64,000 nucleotides of DNA from Pyrinomonadaceae bacterium (GTDB lineage Bacteria; Acidobacteriota; Blastocatellia; Pyrinomonadales; Pyrinomonadaceae), in NCBI GenBank assembly GCA_021228405.1, contig JAJQRF010000001.1, positions 1,130,428 through 1,194,427 of the forward strand, written 5' to 3'. Of this stretch, positions 26,020-37,369 are shown in pieces; position 1 is the first letter of the stretch, and every line of letters starts with the position of its first letter. The position numbers and the translations under genes are program-made. The notes under the pieces are model-generated. The model was not told the DNA's origin. It was given only the letters and a program-made list of their open reading frames with translations, and ran no database searches.

Positions 26020-26337
26020 TTAATGCTTTGCGCCGACCAAATAAGTTACCGGATTTCCACCCAAAACACGCGCCGAATGAACCGTATTTGCAGGCATAAA
26101 ATCGCGGTCGCCCGATTTCAAAACAAAAATTCCGACGTTTTCGACCGTCAATTCCAATTCGCCCGAAATTATCCAGTGCGACTGATCTTCGGAGTGTTCG
26201 TGATCTCCGTAAACGGTATTTGCGCCGTCCGTCCATTCAAAAACCGAAAAGCCTTCCGTCTGCATAGTTCGTTTCAGTTTTGCCGTATCAGGCGAAAAAT
26301 TTTCGCTCCAGCGTTCGATCCGATAATCATTTTTCAT
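26020..26337 (-). CDS. Small cupin-domain protein
   Basis: 105 residues forming one cupin barrel: the first motif carries GDHEHSEDQSHWIISGELEL and the second DRDFMPANTVHSARV. His residues suggest a bound metal. Function unknown; such single cupins may be isomerases, dioxygenases or sensors. Distinct from the second cupin at 33262. Confidence 0.75.
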   Translation of the reverse strand: MKNDYRIERWSENFSPDTAKLKRTMQTEGFSVFEWTDGANTVYGDHEHSEDQSHWIISGELELTVENVGIFVLKSGDRDFMPANTVHSARVLGGNPVTYLVGAKH

Positions 26338-26390
26338 ACCTTTTTAATTATTTTGTTTTCTAAAACATAACTCTATATTACAATTTTCAT

Positions 26391-28934
26391 ATGATTCAAA
26401 CAGTTTCGGGCGCACTCGAAAAATTTCAGAACTCGGTCGGCATCAAATTTCAGCTTTACAACAGCTTATTTCTGTCTTTGCCGTTTGACGGGATCGACAA
26501 AACGGGCATTTTACTTTCGCTTTTCAACACGGATTGCGAAGAAGGGTTTCGACAGGGGAAAAATCCGCAAACGATCATCGAAGATTTTTTTAAGAACAAA
26601 TCCGAAGCCGAAAAACTCGATTTTCTGTTTCGCTTCGTTCAATACGCCGAACGTCAGGTCGTGCTGTTCGATGCGCTCGAAGATGCCGCTTTCACAAAGC
26701 TTCACGACATAAACGGCGCGGGAACTTTGAATCAATTGGAAGCGCGCATTTTGCAGGAAAACAGGATTTCCGACCTTGCCGAAAGACTGCAAAATTTCAG
26801 CGTTCGCCTGGTTTTGACGGCGCATCCGACGCAATTTTACCCCGGAACGGTTCTCGGAATCATCAACGATCTGGTCGAAGCCATCGAGCAAAACGACGTT
26901 TCGCTTATCAACACATATTTACAGCAATTGGGACGCACGCCGTTTTTCAAAAAGCAGAAACCGACCCCGTTTGACGAGGCAAACAGCCTCATCTGGTATC
27001 TTGAAAACGTCTTTTATGAAGCGATCGGTAATATCGCTTCCGATCTGAAAAACTCTTTTCCGAAAGAAAATCTCGATCTCACCGATCTCGTCAAAATGGG
27101 TTTCTGGTCGGGCGGCGACCGCGACGGAAATCCGTTCGTCACGACCGAAACAACCCTGAAAACGGCTGACGCATTGCGCCTTGCCGCCCTTCGTTGTTAT
27201 TACCGCGACACACGCAAACTCAAGCGTCGTCTGACATTTACGGGCGTTGACGCGCTTCTTGCCGAACTCGAAAACAAGCTTTATAAGGAAGCGTTTTCAT
27301 CCGGCAGAAACGATTTAACAAAGGATGAAATTCTCGGTTATTTATACCAAATCCGCGCGATGCTCATCGAAAAACACAATAGCTTATTCGTTCATCTGCT
27401 GGATAATCTACTCGAAAAAGTAAACACTTTCGGACTTTATTTCGCTTCGCTTGATATTCGTCAGGACAGCAGTGTTCACGCCAAAGTTTTGTCCGAAGTA
27501 GCCTCAAGAACCGATGCTTTGCCGAAAAATTACGACGAATTGACCGAACCGGAAAAGATCGAATCGCTTCTTAAGATCACGAAAAAGATCGACACGGAAA
27601 TTTTTACGGATGAACTCACCAAAGACACTCTGCAAAACATCGGCACGATCAAAAAAATTCAAACGAAAAACGGCGAACAAGGCTGTAAACGCTACATCAT
27701 CAGCCATTCGGAAAACGCGCTGAACATTATCGAGGTTTTCGGTTTGTTTTTGCTCGGCGGTTGGGAAAAGGAATCTTTGACCATCGACATCGTGCCGCTT
27801 TTTGAAACGATTGCCGACCTCAAGGACGCTTCAAGAATAATGAAGATTCTTTACGAAAATCCGGCTTACCGCGAACATTTGGCGCGCCGGAAAAACACGC
27901 AAACAATTATGCTCGGCTTCAGCGACGGCACGAAAGACGGCGGTTATCTGATGGCGAATTGGAGCATTTACAAAGCCAAAAAGGAACTCACACAGCTTGC
28001 AAAAGATCACGGGCTTTCGGTTATTTTCTTTGACGGGCGCGGCGGTCCGCCCGCCCGCGGCGGCGGAAAAACTCATAAATTTTATTCTTCGATGGGCGCG
28101 GAAATCGCCAATGATTCCATCGAACTGACGATTCAGGGGCAAACCGTTTCATCGAATTTCGGCACGGTCAACGCGGCGCAATTCAATATCGAACAACTCA
28201 TCCACGCCGGAATTTACAATCATCTTTTTGCGGCTCAAGAGCAGACCTTTTCATCCGATGAAGAAAATTTAATGCAAACTCTGGCGGAAAGCGCGCTTCG
28301 GGCGTATGAAGAATTGAAAAATCACCCGAACTTTCTCGATTATCTTTCCGACGTTTCGCCGCTCAAATTTTACGCCGAAACGAACATCGGTTCGCGTCCC
28401 GCGAAACGCGGTTCGGGCAAATTGACGCTCGACGATCTGAGAGCGATCCCGTTCGTCGGCGCGTGGAGTCAGCTGAAACAAAACGTTCCGGGCTTTTACG
28501 GTGTCGGTTCGGCGTTGCGGGAGATGAGCGGAAACCTCGATGAAATCCGCAAACTCTATCATTCAAATCTATTCTTTAAAACATTAATTGATAATTGTGA
28601 AATGGCGATGCAAAAATCGGATTTTAATTTGACCGAATTTCTTTCCGAACACGAAATTTACGGGAAAATCTGGCAAATGATCCACGATGAATTCGGGCTT
28701 TGCCGGGAATATCTGGAGAAAATCACAGGCAAAGAAGATTTGATGTCGGATTTTCCCATCGAACAGCAATCCGTCCAAACGCGCGAGAGAATCGTTTTGC
28801 CATTAACGACGATTCAGCAATATGCTTTAACCAAAATCCGCGAAAGCGACGACGAAACGTTAAAGGAAATTTTAGGAAAACTCGTCATCCGATGCTCGTT
28901 CGGCATCATCAACGCGGGAAGAAATTCAGCCTAG
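26391..28934 (+). CDS. ppc: Phosphoenolpyruvate carboxylase
   Basis: 847 residues. Adds bicarbonate to PEP to give oxaloacetate, feeding the TCA cycle. Catalytic segments: VLTAHPTQ with His145, GFWSGGDRDGNPFVT (237-251), and FFDGRGGPPARGGGKTH (about 546-562). The last differs from the proteobacterial FHGRGG-x4-RGGAP form and resembles the version I associate with Bacteroidetes enzymes. The C terminus ends INAGRNSA. Monocistronic; oxaloacetate supply complements the neighbouring glyoxylate-shunt genes. Confidence 0.93.
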   Translation: MIQTVSGALEKFQNSVGIKFQLYNSLFLSLPFDGIDKTGILLSLFNTDCEEGFRQGKNPQTIIEDFFKNKSEAEKLDFLFRFVQYAERQVVLFDALEDAAFTKLHDINGAGTLNQLEARILQENRISDLAERLQNFSVRLVLTAHPTQFYPGTVLGIINDLVEAIEQNDVSLINTYLQQLGRTPFFKKQKPTPFDEANSLIWYLENVFYEAIGNIASDLKNSFPKENLDLTDLVKMGFWSGGDRDGNPFVTTETTLKTADALRLAALRCYYRDTRKLKRRLTFTGVDALLAELENKLYKEAFSSGRNDLTKDEILGYLYQIRAMLIEKHNSLFVHLLDNLLEKVNTFGLYFASLDIRQDSSVHAKVLSEVASRTDALPKNYDELTEPEKIESLLKITKKIDTEIFTDELTKDTLQNIGTIKKIQTKNGEQGCKRYIISHSENALNIIEVFGLFLLGGWEKESLTIDIVPLFETIADLKDASRIMKILYENPAYREHLARRKNTQTIMLGFSDGTKDGGYLMANWSIYKAKKELTQLAKDHGLSVIFFDGRGGPPARGGGKTHKFYSSMGAEIANDSIELTIQGQTVSSNFGTVNAAQFNIEQLIHAGIYNHLFAAQEQTFSSDEENLMQTLAESALRAYEELKNHPNFLDYLSDVSPLKFYAETNIGSRPAKRGSGKLTLDDLRAIPFVGAWSQLKQNVPGFYGVGSALREMSGNLDEIRKLYHSNLFFKTLIDNCEMAMQKSDFNLTEFLSEHEIYGKIWQMIHDEFGLCREYLEKITGKEDLMSDFPIEQQSVQTRERIVLPLTTIQQYALTKIRESDDETLKEILGKLVIRCSFGIINAGRNSA

Positions 28935-28938
28935 CAAT

Positions 28939-29008
28939 GGATAATTGATAGTGGATAATTGATAATAAAAATCCTTTGAATTATCAATTATCCACTTTTC
29001 ACTATCAA
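28939..29008. repeat. Heptamer repeat hairpin between ppc and ilvD
   Basis: Units of GGATAAT/TGATAGT (28939-28966) pair with ATTATCAATTATCCAC-type sequence (28980-29008). It probably also serves as terminator for the convergent ppc and ilvD genes. Confidence 0.8.
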
Positions 29009-30682
29009 TTAATCTGTAACCGCGCCGAATTTGGCTGATGACACGAGTTTTGCGTATTTCGAGATCACACCGCGTGTAAATCGCGGTTCGGGCATTTTCC
29101 AATTCGCGCGTCGTGTCGCCAATTCTTCGTCCGAAAGATGAACCTCCAAAATCCGTTCGTCGGCATCGATCGTGATCAGATCGCCGTTTTCGACGAGTGC
29201 GATATTTCCGCCGACCGCCGCTTCGGGCGCGACGTGTCCGACGACCATCCCGTAAGTTCCGCCGGAAAATCTGCCGTCCGTGATGAGTCCGACCGAATCG
29301 CCCAGACCCAAGCCGATGATTGCCGAAGTCGGCGCGAGCATTTCGCGCATTCCGGGTCCGCCTTTCGGTCCTTCATAACGAATCACGACGACATCGCCTG
29401 CTTCGATATTTCTGCCGATGATCGCCGCCATCGCTTCTTCTTCCGAATCGAAAACTTTCGCTTTGCCCGTAATTTTGCGCGATTTAATGCCCGTAATTTT
29501 CGCAACGGCTTTTTCTTCCGCAAGATTTCCACCCAAAATCGCCAGATGTCCTTCCGCATAAAGCGGATTTTCCCAACCACGCACAACATCTTGATTCTCA
29601 GGAATTTGCGCCGAAACGCTTGCAAGATTTTCGGCAATCGTTTTGCCCGTAATCGTCAAACAATCGCCGTGAAGAATCCCTTTTTCGAGCAGAATTTTCA
29701 TAATCAGCGGAATTCCGCCGACTTTGTGCAGATCGGTCGCAACGTATTTTCCCGACGGTTTCAAATCGCACAGCACAGGCACTTTTTCGCGAATCGTTTC
29801 AAAATCTTCGATTTTCAGAGCGACTTTCATCGAATGCGCGATTGCGAGAAGATGCAAAACCGCATTCGTCGAACCGCCCGTTGCCATCACGACTGCGATC
29901 GCATTTTCAAACGCCTTGCGCGTCATAATCTGCGACGGCAAAAGATTATTTTCGACGGCTCTTGCCAAAACTCGCGCAGATTCCTTCGCGCTCTGGCGTT
30001 TTTCATCGTCTTCCGCCGCCATTGTTGACGAATAGGGCAAGCTCATTCCGAGAGCTTCGATCGCTGACGACATCGTGTTTGCCGTATACATTCCGCCGCA
30101 CGAACCTGCGCCGGGACACGCTTTTTTTTCGACCGCGCAAAGTTGTTCTTCGTCAATTTTTCCCGCAATAAATTCGCCGACCGCTTCAAAGGCGGAAACG
30201 ACCGTTAAATCCTTGCCGTTCAAATGTCCGGCTTTGATCGTGCCTCCGTAAACGAAGATCGAAGGAATATCGAGCCGCGCAATCGCGATCATTGCGCCGG
30301 GCATATTTTTGTCGCAACCGCCGATTGCCAGAAGTCCGTCCATTTGTTGCCCCTGACAAACGGTTTCGATGGAATCGGCAATGACTTCGCGCGAGATCAG
30401 CGAATATTTCATCCCTTGCGTTCCCATCGAAATTCCGTCCGAAATCGTGATCGTGCCGAAAACCTGCGGCATCAAACCTTCGGATTTTGCCGCCGCAATT
30501 GCCTCGTCAGCCAATTTCCCCAAACTCAGATTGCAAGGCGTGATCGTGCTGTAACCGTTTGCAATGCCGATGATCGGTTTGGAAAAGTCATCGTCGCCGA
30601 AACCGACCGCCCGGAGCATCGCCCGATTCGGCACTCGCTCAACGCCTTCGGTGATTAATTTGCTCCTGAAATTGTTGCCCAT
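29009..30682 (-). CDS. ilvD: Dihydroxy-acid dehydratase
   Basis: 557 residues. Third enzyme of valine/isoleucine synthesis; removes water from 2,3-dihydroxy acids using an Fe-S cluster. Cluster cysteines Cys50 (TPCN), Cys123 ([10 protein letters not shown]) and Cys195 ([15 protein letters not shown]) are present, consistent with the [2Fe-2S] type. Last gene of the minus-strand ilv cluster; a repeat hairpin (30691-30784) separates it from aroF. Confidence 0.97.
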   Translation of the reverse strand: MGNNFRSKLITEGVERVPNRAMLRAVGFGDDDFSKPIIGIANGYSTITPCNLSLGKLADEAIAAAKSEGLMPQVFGTITISDGISMGTQGMKYSLISREVIADSIETVCQGQQMDGLLAIGGCDKNMPGAMIAIARLDIPSIFVYGGTIKAGHLNGKDLTVVSAFEAVGEFIAGKIDEEQLCAVEKKACPGAGSCGGMYTANTMSSAIEALGMSLPYSSTMAAEDDEKRQSAKESARVLARAVENNLLPSQIMTRKAFENAIAVVMATGGSTNAVLHLLAIAHSMKVALKIEDFETIREKVPVLCDLKPSGKYVATDLHKVGGIPLIMKILLEKGILHGDCLTITGKTIAENLASVSAQIPENQDVVRGWENPLYAEGHLAILGGNLAEEKAVAKITGIKSRKITGKAKVFDSEEEAMAAIIGRNIEAGDVVVIRYEGPKGGPGMREMLAPTSAIIGLGLGDSVGLITDGRFSGGTYGMVVGHVAPEAAVGGNIALVENGDLITIDADERILEVHLSDEELATRRANWKMPEPRFTRGVISKYAKLVSSAKFGAVTD

Positions 30683-30690
30683 TTTTATTT

Positions 30691-30784
30691 ATCCACAGAT
30701 AGACACAGATGAACACGGATAAAAACCAAGATTTCTTAAATTATTCTCAAAAAAATCTGTGTCCATCTGTGCTCATCTGTGGAT
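30691..30784. repeat. Inverted repeat of CACAGATGAACACGGAT type
   Basis: A 29-bp arm (30691-30719) pairs imperfectly with 30756-30784. A related, decayed copy is seen at about 34750-34800. It lies between aroF and ilvD. Confidence 0.8.
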
Positions 30785-30790
30785 GTTTTT

Positions 30791-31897
30791 TTATTCCGCG
30801 TAAAGCTTGACGCGTTTTTCGTAAACTTCCCTGACCATTTGAACATCTTCAAAAAACTTTGCGAGTTCGCTCATCCGCAACGCCTGCGGTCCGTCAACCA
30901 GAGCGATGCCCGGATCGGGATGAAAGTCAACGAGGATCATATTTGCGCCGGCGATGACGGCTTGCGCGGTGATGTGCATAATGTCGAGAATGTTGTCCGA
31001 ACTGCGCCCGCGCCCGCCGACCGAATGTGAAGGATCACAGCAAACCGGCATTCGCGTCAATCTTTTGACGACCGGAATATGCGCGAAATCGACCATATTC
31101 CGGTGCGGATCGCCAATGTTGGTTTTCATTCCGCGAAGCGCGAAAATAACTTTCTGATTGCCTTCGCTTGCCAGATATTCGGCGGCGTGAAGCGATTCGT
31201 CCAGAGTGATGCCGAAACCGCGTTTAAGCAAAACGGGAAATTCCTGCTGGCGACCGACGTTCTTTAAAAGTTCAAAGTTCTGCGTGTTGCGCGTTCCGAT
31301 CTGGAGCATCACGCCGGTCGCATTTCCTGTCTGGCGCAAAGCCTCGCGCACTTCGTCGATGTGCGATTCGTGCGTGATCTCCATCGCGATCACCTTGATC
31401 CCGTATTTGCCCGCAAGCTCGAAGACATACGGCAGACATTGGGCACCGTAGCCTTGAAATGAATACGGACTTGTGCGCGGTTTATATGCGCCCATACGTG
31501 TGCAAACCTGCCCGTTTGCCTGTAAAGCCCGCATCATTTCTTCAACGCTTTTCGGCGAATCGACCGCGCAAAGTCCGGCAAAAACGTTCAAATTATCCTG
31601 CGAAAACTCTACTCCGTTATAACTGAAATGATTCGGGCGGTTGTCGTCTTTATGCCGACCGAGCACACGATATTCTTCCGAAACGCGCACCGCGTGTTCC
31701 ACGCCCGGAAAACCTTTCATTTCTTCGAGCGACAAAGCCGCCGTGTTTCCGATCAGATATACTTCCGTTAAAATCTGCTCCGCCCCCTGCACGCGGTGCA
31801 CGCGCATTTCGATATTCGGGGTCTTTTTCAGATGTTCCGCGATCAGTTGAAATTCACGGCTTTCAGCGTCGATATTTGGTTTAAGTATTAAAATCAT
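30791..31897 (-). CDS. aroF: 3-deoxy-7-phosphoheptulonate synthase (AroF/AroG-type, Thermotoga-like)
   Basis: 368 residues. First step of the shikimate pathway (PEP plus erythrose-4-phosphate). Residues 1-75 form a ferredoxin-like/ACT-like regulatory domain; the barrel carries FAGLCAVDS, RMGAYKPRTSPYSFQGYG, VLLKRGFGITLDE and CCDPSHSVGGRG, the conserved metal and substrate ligands of the beta-type enzyme. The N-terminal domain suggests feedback control by an aromatic amino acid. It follows pheA by 65 bp. Confidence 0.93.
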   Translation of the reverse strand: MILILKPNIDAESREFQLIAEHLKKTPNIEMRVHRVQGAEQILTEVYLIGNTAALSLEEMKGFPGVEHAVRVSEEYRVLGRHKDDNRPNHFSYNGVEFSQDNLNVFAGLCAVDSPKSVEEMMRALQANGQVCTRMGAYKPRTSPYSFQGYGAQCLPYVFELAGKYGIKVIAMEITHESHIDEVREALRQTGNATGVMLQIGTRNTQNFELLKNVGRQQEFPVLLKRGFGITLDESLHAAEYLASEGNQKVIFALRGMKTNIGDPHRNMVDFAHIPVVKRLTRMPVCCDPSHSVGGRGRSSDNILDIMHITAQAVIAGANMILVDFHPDPGIALVDGPQALRMSELAKFFEDVQMVREVYEKRVKLYAE

Positions 31898-31962
31898 TAC
31901 AATTAAATTATGAATACGAATTTCAGATTACGAATTTGATCTTCAATCATACTTCTTGAAAT

Positions 31963-33132
31963 TTACAAAATCTCTTCCAACTTTTCATCCGGCAGTTCAA
32001 TGCGTGAATAGCGTCCGAGATAACGCACTTCTTCCGCCTGTTTTTTGATCTCTTCGAGCGCGCCGCGCAGTTCGCTTTCCTGCACAGGCATTTTCAGGTC
32101 GAAATAAAAATTAAATTGCCAGGGTGCGCCCTTGATCGGACGGCTTTCGATCTTCGATAAATCGATTCCGCGCCGCACGAACGGACGAAGCGCATTATGC
32201 AAAGCACCGGGCTCGTGTTTCAAGCGGACGATCAGTGAAATCTTGCTTCCTTTTTCGGGTGTATTCGCATTCGGCGACAGAAGGACGAAACGCGTGTAAT
32301 TTTCCACGTGATCTTCGATATGTTCACGCAAAATCTTGCCGCCGTAGATTTCCGCCGTCCGTTTTCCGCCAATCGCCGCGCGTGTCTTATCACTGCTTTC
32401 GATCACGCGTCGCACGCTTCCCGCCGTATCGTCCGACGCAACGCCCTTCATATCGGGATGTGCCGCAAAAAACCTTTCGCATTGCGCGAGCGCAACCGGA
32501 TGCGATTCGACCGTCTTGATATTTTCAAAATTTGCATCTGCCGAGCCGATCAAAAAATGCGAAATAGGCAAAATAATTTCCGCGACGATATGCAGATTGC
32601 TGTGCAAAAGCAGATCGTAGCAACGATGAACCGAACCGACCAGAGAATTTTCGAGCGGCGATAAAATATAATCGGCAAAGCCCAGGTCGACCGCCTTGTA
32701 AAGATCATCGAAGGTCTGACACGGAACGGTTTGGCAATCGCTTCCCAGAATTCCGATGGCGGCGGCTTCGGAAAAACTTCCCTTTTCGCCCTGAAACGCA
32801 ACCCGCGCTTTTTTCTCCAAATTTTCGTGAGCCGCGTCCTCGGCTGTTTCAAACGGCTTACGGTATGTTTTCTGCTGAAGATGAAGCGATTCGTCGATGA
32901 TTCGCTGAAAAATGTTTTCGATACTCTGCGCATCGAAAGGTCCTGCGTTTTCTTTCGTCAAACGCGCCAAAACTTCGCTTTCGCGTTGCGGGTCGCAGAG
33001 CGAAGTATCTACTTTCGTTTTTGCCGCCCCGACGCGTAAAGCGATCTCGGCACGTTTGTTCAAAAGATTGAGAATTTCCGTATCGATCGCGTCGATCTCG
33101 GCTCGCGGATTATTTATGATCGGCTCACTCAT
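31963..33132 (-). CDS. pheA: Bifunctional chorismate mutase/prephenate dehydratase
   Basis: 389 residues: chorismate mutase about 8-90 (IDAIDTEILNLLNKRAEIALRVG), prephenate dehydratase about 108-285 (FQGEKGSFSEAAA, and NYTRFVLLS with the Thr-Arg-Phe motif), ACT domain about 300-375 (ESRPIKGAPWQFNFYFDL) for phenylalanine feedback. Converts chorismate to phenylpyruvate. Between a cupin gene and aroF. Confidence 0.96.
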   Translation of the reverse strand: MSEPIINNPRAEIDAIDTEILNLLNKRAEIALRVGAAKTKVDTSLCDPQRESEVLARLTKENAGPFDAQSIENIFQRIIDESLHLQQKTYRKPFETAEDAAHENLEKKARVAFQGEKGSFSEAAAIGILGSDCQTVPCQTFDDLYKAVDLGFADYILSPLENSLVGSVHRCYDLLLHSNLHIVAEIILPISHFLIGSADANFENIKTVESHPVALAQCERFFAAHPDMKGVASDDTAGSVRRVIESSDKTRAAIGGKRTAEIYGGKILREHIEDHVENYTRFVLLSPNANTPEKGSKISLIVRLKHEPGALHNALRPFVRRGIDLSKIESRPIKGAPWQFNFYFDLKMPVQESELRGALEEIKKQAEEVRYLGRYSRIELPDEKLEEIL

Positions 33133-33257
33133 TTCGATTTTAGATTTTAGATTTTGGATTTTGGATTGGCAACCCGAATATATTCTAAATTAAAAACACT
33201 CCGAACAAGACTCGCATTTTAAGATGCAAATCCAAAATCCAAAATCCGAAATCCGAA
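33133..33257. repeat. Heptamer repeat block with distant inverted arms
   Basis: GATTTTAGATTTTGG-type units (33138-33162) and their complement (33231-33256) flank about 70 bp of unique sequence. Confidence 0.75.
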
Positions 33258-33261
33258 ATCG

Positions 33262-33633
33262 TCAGACTGCCCAGAGATGATTGTCGGTGTTGTAATGCAA
33301 AAGAAAATCGCTGTTATCACGCCATTCGGGACGATAATTCGTCGCCACGACAGCGAGCGTTTCACTCAAAGCAACCGAAGAATGTTCGACATTCGGCGGC
33401 ACGACCAAACTCTGATTGGCTTCGAGAAGATATTCTTCTTCACCGAGTTTGACCTGCCATTTCCCGTAAACGACATAAATTATTTCTTCGTGCGCGTGGC
33501 TGTGCGAAACCGTGATCGCGCCTTCTTCGAGCTTGACGTGTGCAAGCATTAAATTTTCACCAACCGCAACTTCGCGGCTGTAACCGTCGGTCATTATGCG
33601 TTTGTCTGTTCTGTTCCAATCGTATTGCTTCAT
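33262..33633 (-). CDS. Cupin-domain protein in the ilv/phe cluster
   Basis: 123 residues, one cupin barrel with the classical metal motif SHSHAHEEIIYVVYGKWQV and later VPPNVEHSSVALSETLAVV. No signal peptide. It lies between ilvC and pheA in the same direction, so co-expression is likely. The substrate is unknown; a link to amino-acid synthesis is inferred from position only. Confidence 0.8.
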   Translation of the reverse strand: MKQYDWNRTDKRIMTDGYSREVAVGENLMLAHVKLEEGAITVSHSHAHEEIIYVVYGKWQVKLGEEEYLLEANQSLVVPPNVEHSSVALSETLAVVATNYRPEWRDNSDFLLHYNTDNHLWAV

Positions 33634-33638
33634 ATTTG

Positions 33639-34731
<1,093 letters not shown>

Positions 34732-34827
34732 TTAATTCGATTGAAAGAAATTTTATTCACAAATAGATACATCTGAGTTTGCCTGTGTCTATCCGTATAT
34801 AATTTCCATTTTTTTATCTTTAAATTT

Positions 34828-35337
34828 TCAGCCCGCAGCTTCCGCTTTCTGATCGAACGGTGAAAGTCGATTAATGGCAACACAACCCGTTCGCGTTACT
34901 TCATTGATCTGAAACGGCTTGAGCATTTCGATAAACGTATCGACCTTTTGCCAATGTCCCGAAAGTTCGAGAATCATTTTTTCGTGTGAAATATCGACGA
35001 CTTTCGCCCGAAAAATCTGCACCAGATTCATAACTTCCTGCCGTCCGTCACCGGCTTTTACGCTCACGTCGATCAGAGCCATTTCGCGCTCGATATGCGG
35101 CAATTTCGTGACGGCTTTGACTTCACGCACACGTGCCAGCCGTGCACATTGCTTGATGATCTGCTCGATCGTGCGGTCGTCGCCGTGCGTCACGATGGTA
35201 CAGCGTGACCACGCAGGTTCAAGAGTTTTGCCGACGCAGATCGTTTCGATATTAAAACCGCGCGCCGAAAAAAGCCCGACAATGCGCGACAGTTCGCCTG
35301 CTTCGTTTGCCACTAAAATTGAAATCGTATGTTGCAT
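34828..35337 (-). CDS. ilvN: Acetolactate synthase small (regulatory) subunit
   Basis: 169 residues. ACT domain (about 3-75: TISILVANEAGELSRIVGLFSARGFNIETICVG) followed by the small-subunit C-terminal domain (RAKVVDISHEKMILELSGHWQKVDTFIEMLKPF). It binds valine and regulates the catalytic subunit. Lies 21 bp after ilvB. Confidence 0.96.
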   Translation of the reverse strand: MQHTISILVANEAGELSRIVGLFSARGFNIETICVGKTLEPAWSRCTIVTHGDDRTIEQIIKQCARLARVREVKAVTKLPHIEREMALIDVSVKAGDGRQEVMNLVQIFRAKVVDISHEKMILELSGHWQKVDTFIEMLKPFQINEVTRTGCVAINRLSPFDQKAEAAG

Positions 35338-35358
35338 AAATTGAGTCCGGACTTTGGA

Positions 35359-37161
35359 TTATTTCAGAATCATATTCCGCGTATCCTGTCCCGCCGGAAT
35401 AATCGGAAAAACATTTTCCTCTTTACTGACAACAATATCGAAGATCGTTACGCCTTTATAATTCAGTCCTTCCTCCAGAACACGGCTTAAGTCTTCGGGC
35501 TTTTCGGCTCTCAAACCGAGCGCACCGTAGGCGGCGGCTAATTTGACGAAATCGGGCGAAATCGAAAGATCGACTTCCGAATAAGCGCGGTCGTAAAACA
35601 TTTCCTGCCATTGGCGAACCATTCCCAGATAACCGTTGTTCATAATGACTACTTTGAGCGGGATGTCGTATTGAATCGCCGTAATGATTTCCTGATTAGT
35701 CATCTGAAACCCGCCGTCGCCGACGACCGCCACAACCTTTTCACCCGGAAACGCAAGTTGTGCGCCCACCGCCGCCGGAAGTCCGAATCCCATCGTGCCG
35801 AGTCCGCCGCTCGTCAACCATTGACGTGAACGTTTGAATGGATAAAACTGCGCCGCCCACATCTGATGCTGCCCGACATCCGTAACAATTATCGCGTCGC
35901 CTTTGGTTGCACGATACAATTCTTCGATAACTTGCTGGGGTTTGATTTCCGTTTTTGAATATTCACACGCAAAGGGAACCGAAAGCTTCCAATCGTCTAA
36001 TTTTTTCCACCAATTTTTACGGCTTGATCTGCCTTTTTCGAGCTTGTTTTTGGAAGATTTTTCCAGTTTTCCGGCGATTTCGTGCAGAGCCGTTTTCGCA
36101 TCTGCCACCAGAGAAATGTGCGGTTTTTTGATCTTCCCGATATTTGACGGATCAATGTCTATATGAATGATTTCCGCATTCGGCGCAAAGGTGGCGAGCT
36201 TTCCCGTAACGCGATCGTCAAAACGAACGCCGACGGCAACCAGCAGATCGCTTTCCGACACCGCCATATTCGCCGCATAAGTTCCGTGCATTCCGAGCAT
36301 TCCGAGCGAAAGTTTGTGGGCGGTCGGAAATCCGCCAAGTCCCATCAAGGTCGGTGTAACGGGTGTTTGCAAAATTTCGACGACCCGCATCAGTTCATCG
36401 GAAGCGTCCGCCGTGACAACGCCGCCGCCGACATAAAAGATCGGTTTTTCAGCATTTATCAATCTTTCGACGATTATTTCAAGCGTGGTTTCATCTACCG
36501 GCTCTTCTCTATTTTCAAACAAATATTCAGCGTGAAGCTTACGCGGATTGTCGCAAACCTGCGCCGTAATATCTTTCGGAACATCAATCACAACAGGACC
36601 GGGCTTTCCCGATTTGGCGATCTGAAATGCTTCGTCAATAATAGCTTCGAGATCGCGCACGTCTTTGACAAGATAACTGTGTTTGACGATCGGAAGCGTC
36701 ACACCGAACGTGTCAACTTCCTGAAAAGCGTCCGTCCCGATCATCGTGCTCGGAACTTGTCCGGTAATCACGACAAGCGGAATCGAATCCATATAAGCCG
36801 TCGCAATTCCCGTTACCGCATTTGTTGCGCCCGGACCTGACGTGACCAGCACAACCCCGACTTTTCCCGTCGCGCGGGCGTAGCCTTCTGCCGCGTGAAC
36901 CGCGCCCTGCTCGTGACGTACGAGATAATGCGTGATCTCTTCACGAAAACGCCAGATTTCGTCATAAATATGTAAAACCGCACCGCCCGGAAGTCCGAAA
37001 ACCGTGTCGACTCCGTTTTTTATCAAACCTTTAACGAGAATTTCCGCACCACGCAACGCAGGTTTCGATGCTTCTTTATTTACAGACAAACCCGCTTTTT
37101 TTGAAATTTTTGCCACGTTTGCAACATTTGTCATAAATGTCTTTTCAGTTTCACGAGCCAT
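35359..37161 (-). CDS. ilvB: Acetolactate synthase large (catalytic) subunit
   Basis: 600 residues. Thiamine-diphosphate enzyme: activating Glu in RHEQGAVHAAEGYARA, central FAD-binding domain, and the ThDP/Mg motif VVGDGGFQMTNQEII in the C-terminal third. Residues 1-37 (rich in Lys/Val/Ala) precede the usual start of homology at ALRGAEILVKGLI, so ATG 37134 (MTNVANV) is an alternative start. No Shine-Dalgarno lies in the 15 bases before ATG 37161 because the attenuator terminator occupies that space. First gene of the ilv/phe/aro cluster, controlled by the leader at 37162-37398. Confidence 0.97.
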   Translation of the reverse strand: MARETEKTFMTNVANVAKISKKAGLSVNKEASKPALRGAEILVKGLIKNGVDTVFGLPGGAVLHIYDEIWRFREEITHYLVRHEQGAVHAAEGYARATGKVGVVLVTSGPGATNAVTGIATAYMDSIPLVVITGQVPSTMIGTDAFQEVDTFGVTLPIVKHSYLVKDVRDLEAIIDEAFQIAKSGKPGPVVIDVPKDITAQVCDNPRKLHAEYLFENREEPVDETTLEIIVERLINAEKPIFYVGGGVVTADASDELMRVVEILQTPVTPTLMGLGGFPTAHKLSLGMLGMHGTYAANMAVSESDLLVAVGVRFDDRVTGKLATFAPNAEIIHIDIDPSNIGKIKKPHISLVADAKTALHEIAGKLEKSSKNKLEKGRSSRKNWWKKLDDWKLSVPFACEYSKTEIKPQQVIEELYRATKGDAIIVTDVGQHQMWAAQFYPFKRSRQWLTSGGLGTMGFGLPAAVGAQLAFPGEKVVAVVGDGGFQMTNQEIITAIQYDIPLKVVIMNNGYLGMVRQWQEMFYDRAYSEVDLSISPDFVKLAAAYGALGLRAEKPEDLSRVLEEGLNYKGVTIFDIVVSKEENVFPIIPAGQDTRNMILK

Positions 37162-37170
37162 AAAATCAAA

Positions 37171-37257
37171 AAAGTCGCTATCCTCAATTTTTTGGATAAC
37201 GACTTTCCTCAGATACTAAACAAACCTTCAGAAAGACATTATCCGCCAAGGATAATG
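37171..37257 (-). promoter_or_regulatory. ilvB transcription attenuator (four-arm leader)
   Basis: Read on the minus strand: arm 1 CATTATCC (37257-37250, inside the leader ORF after the Ile codons), arm 2 GGATAATG (37244-37237), arm 3 (37206-37194, contains CGTTATCC) and arm 4 (37183-37171, contains GGATAGCG). Arms 1-2 pair perfectly over 8 bp. Arms 3-4 pair over 13 bp with one G-U, followed by a T-run: a terminator ending 9 bases before ilvB. Arm 2 can instead pair with arm 3 through GGATAA/TTATCC. A ribosome stalled at the Ile/Val codons would cover arm 1, freeing arm 2 to take arm 3 and prevent termination. Confidence 0.87.
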
Positions 37258-37346
37258 ACGTTAAAATTAATGCTTATAATAATCACCGAAGGCAGGAACT
37301 TCTTGTTTTCGCCTTCAATTGTAAATTTCGGATTATATTTTTGCAT
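37239..37346 (-). CDS. ilv leader peptide
   Basis: A 35-codon ORF starting about 17 nt after the predicted transcription start. Its second half contains VIIISINFNVIIL: seven Ile, two Val and one Leu in the last fifteen residues, as expected for a peptide that senses branched-chain aminoacyl-tRNA. An in-frame ATG at 37352 could add two residues. No strong ribosome binding site is visible (AAAAAGA only). The stop codon lies within arm 2 of the attenuator. Confidence 0.82.
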   Translation of the reverse strand: MQKYNPKFTIEGENKKFLPSVIIISINFNVIILGG

Positions 37347-37369
37347 TAGCATAAGTTTTAGTCTTTTTA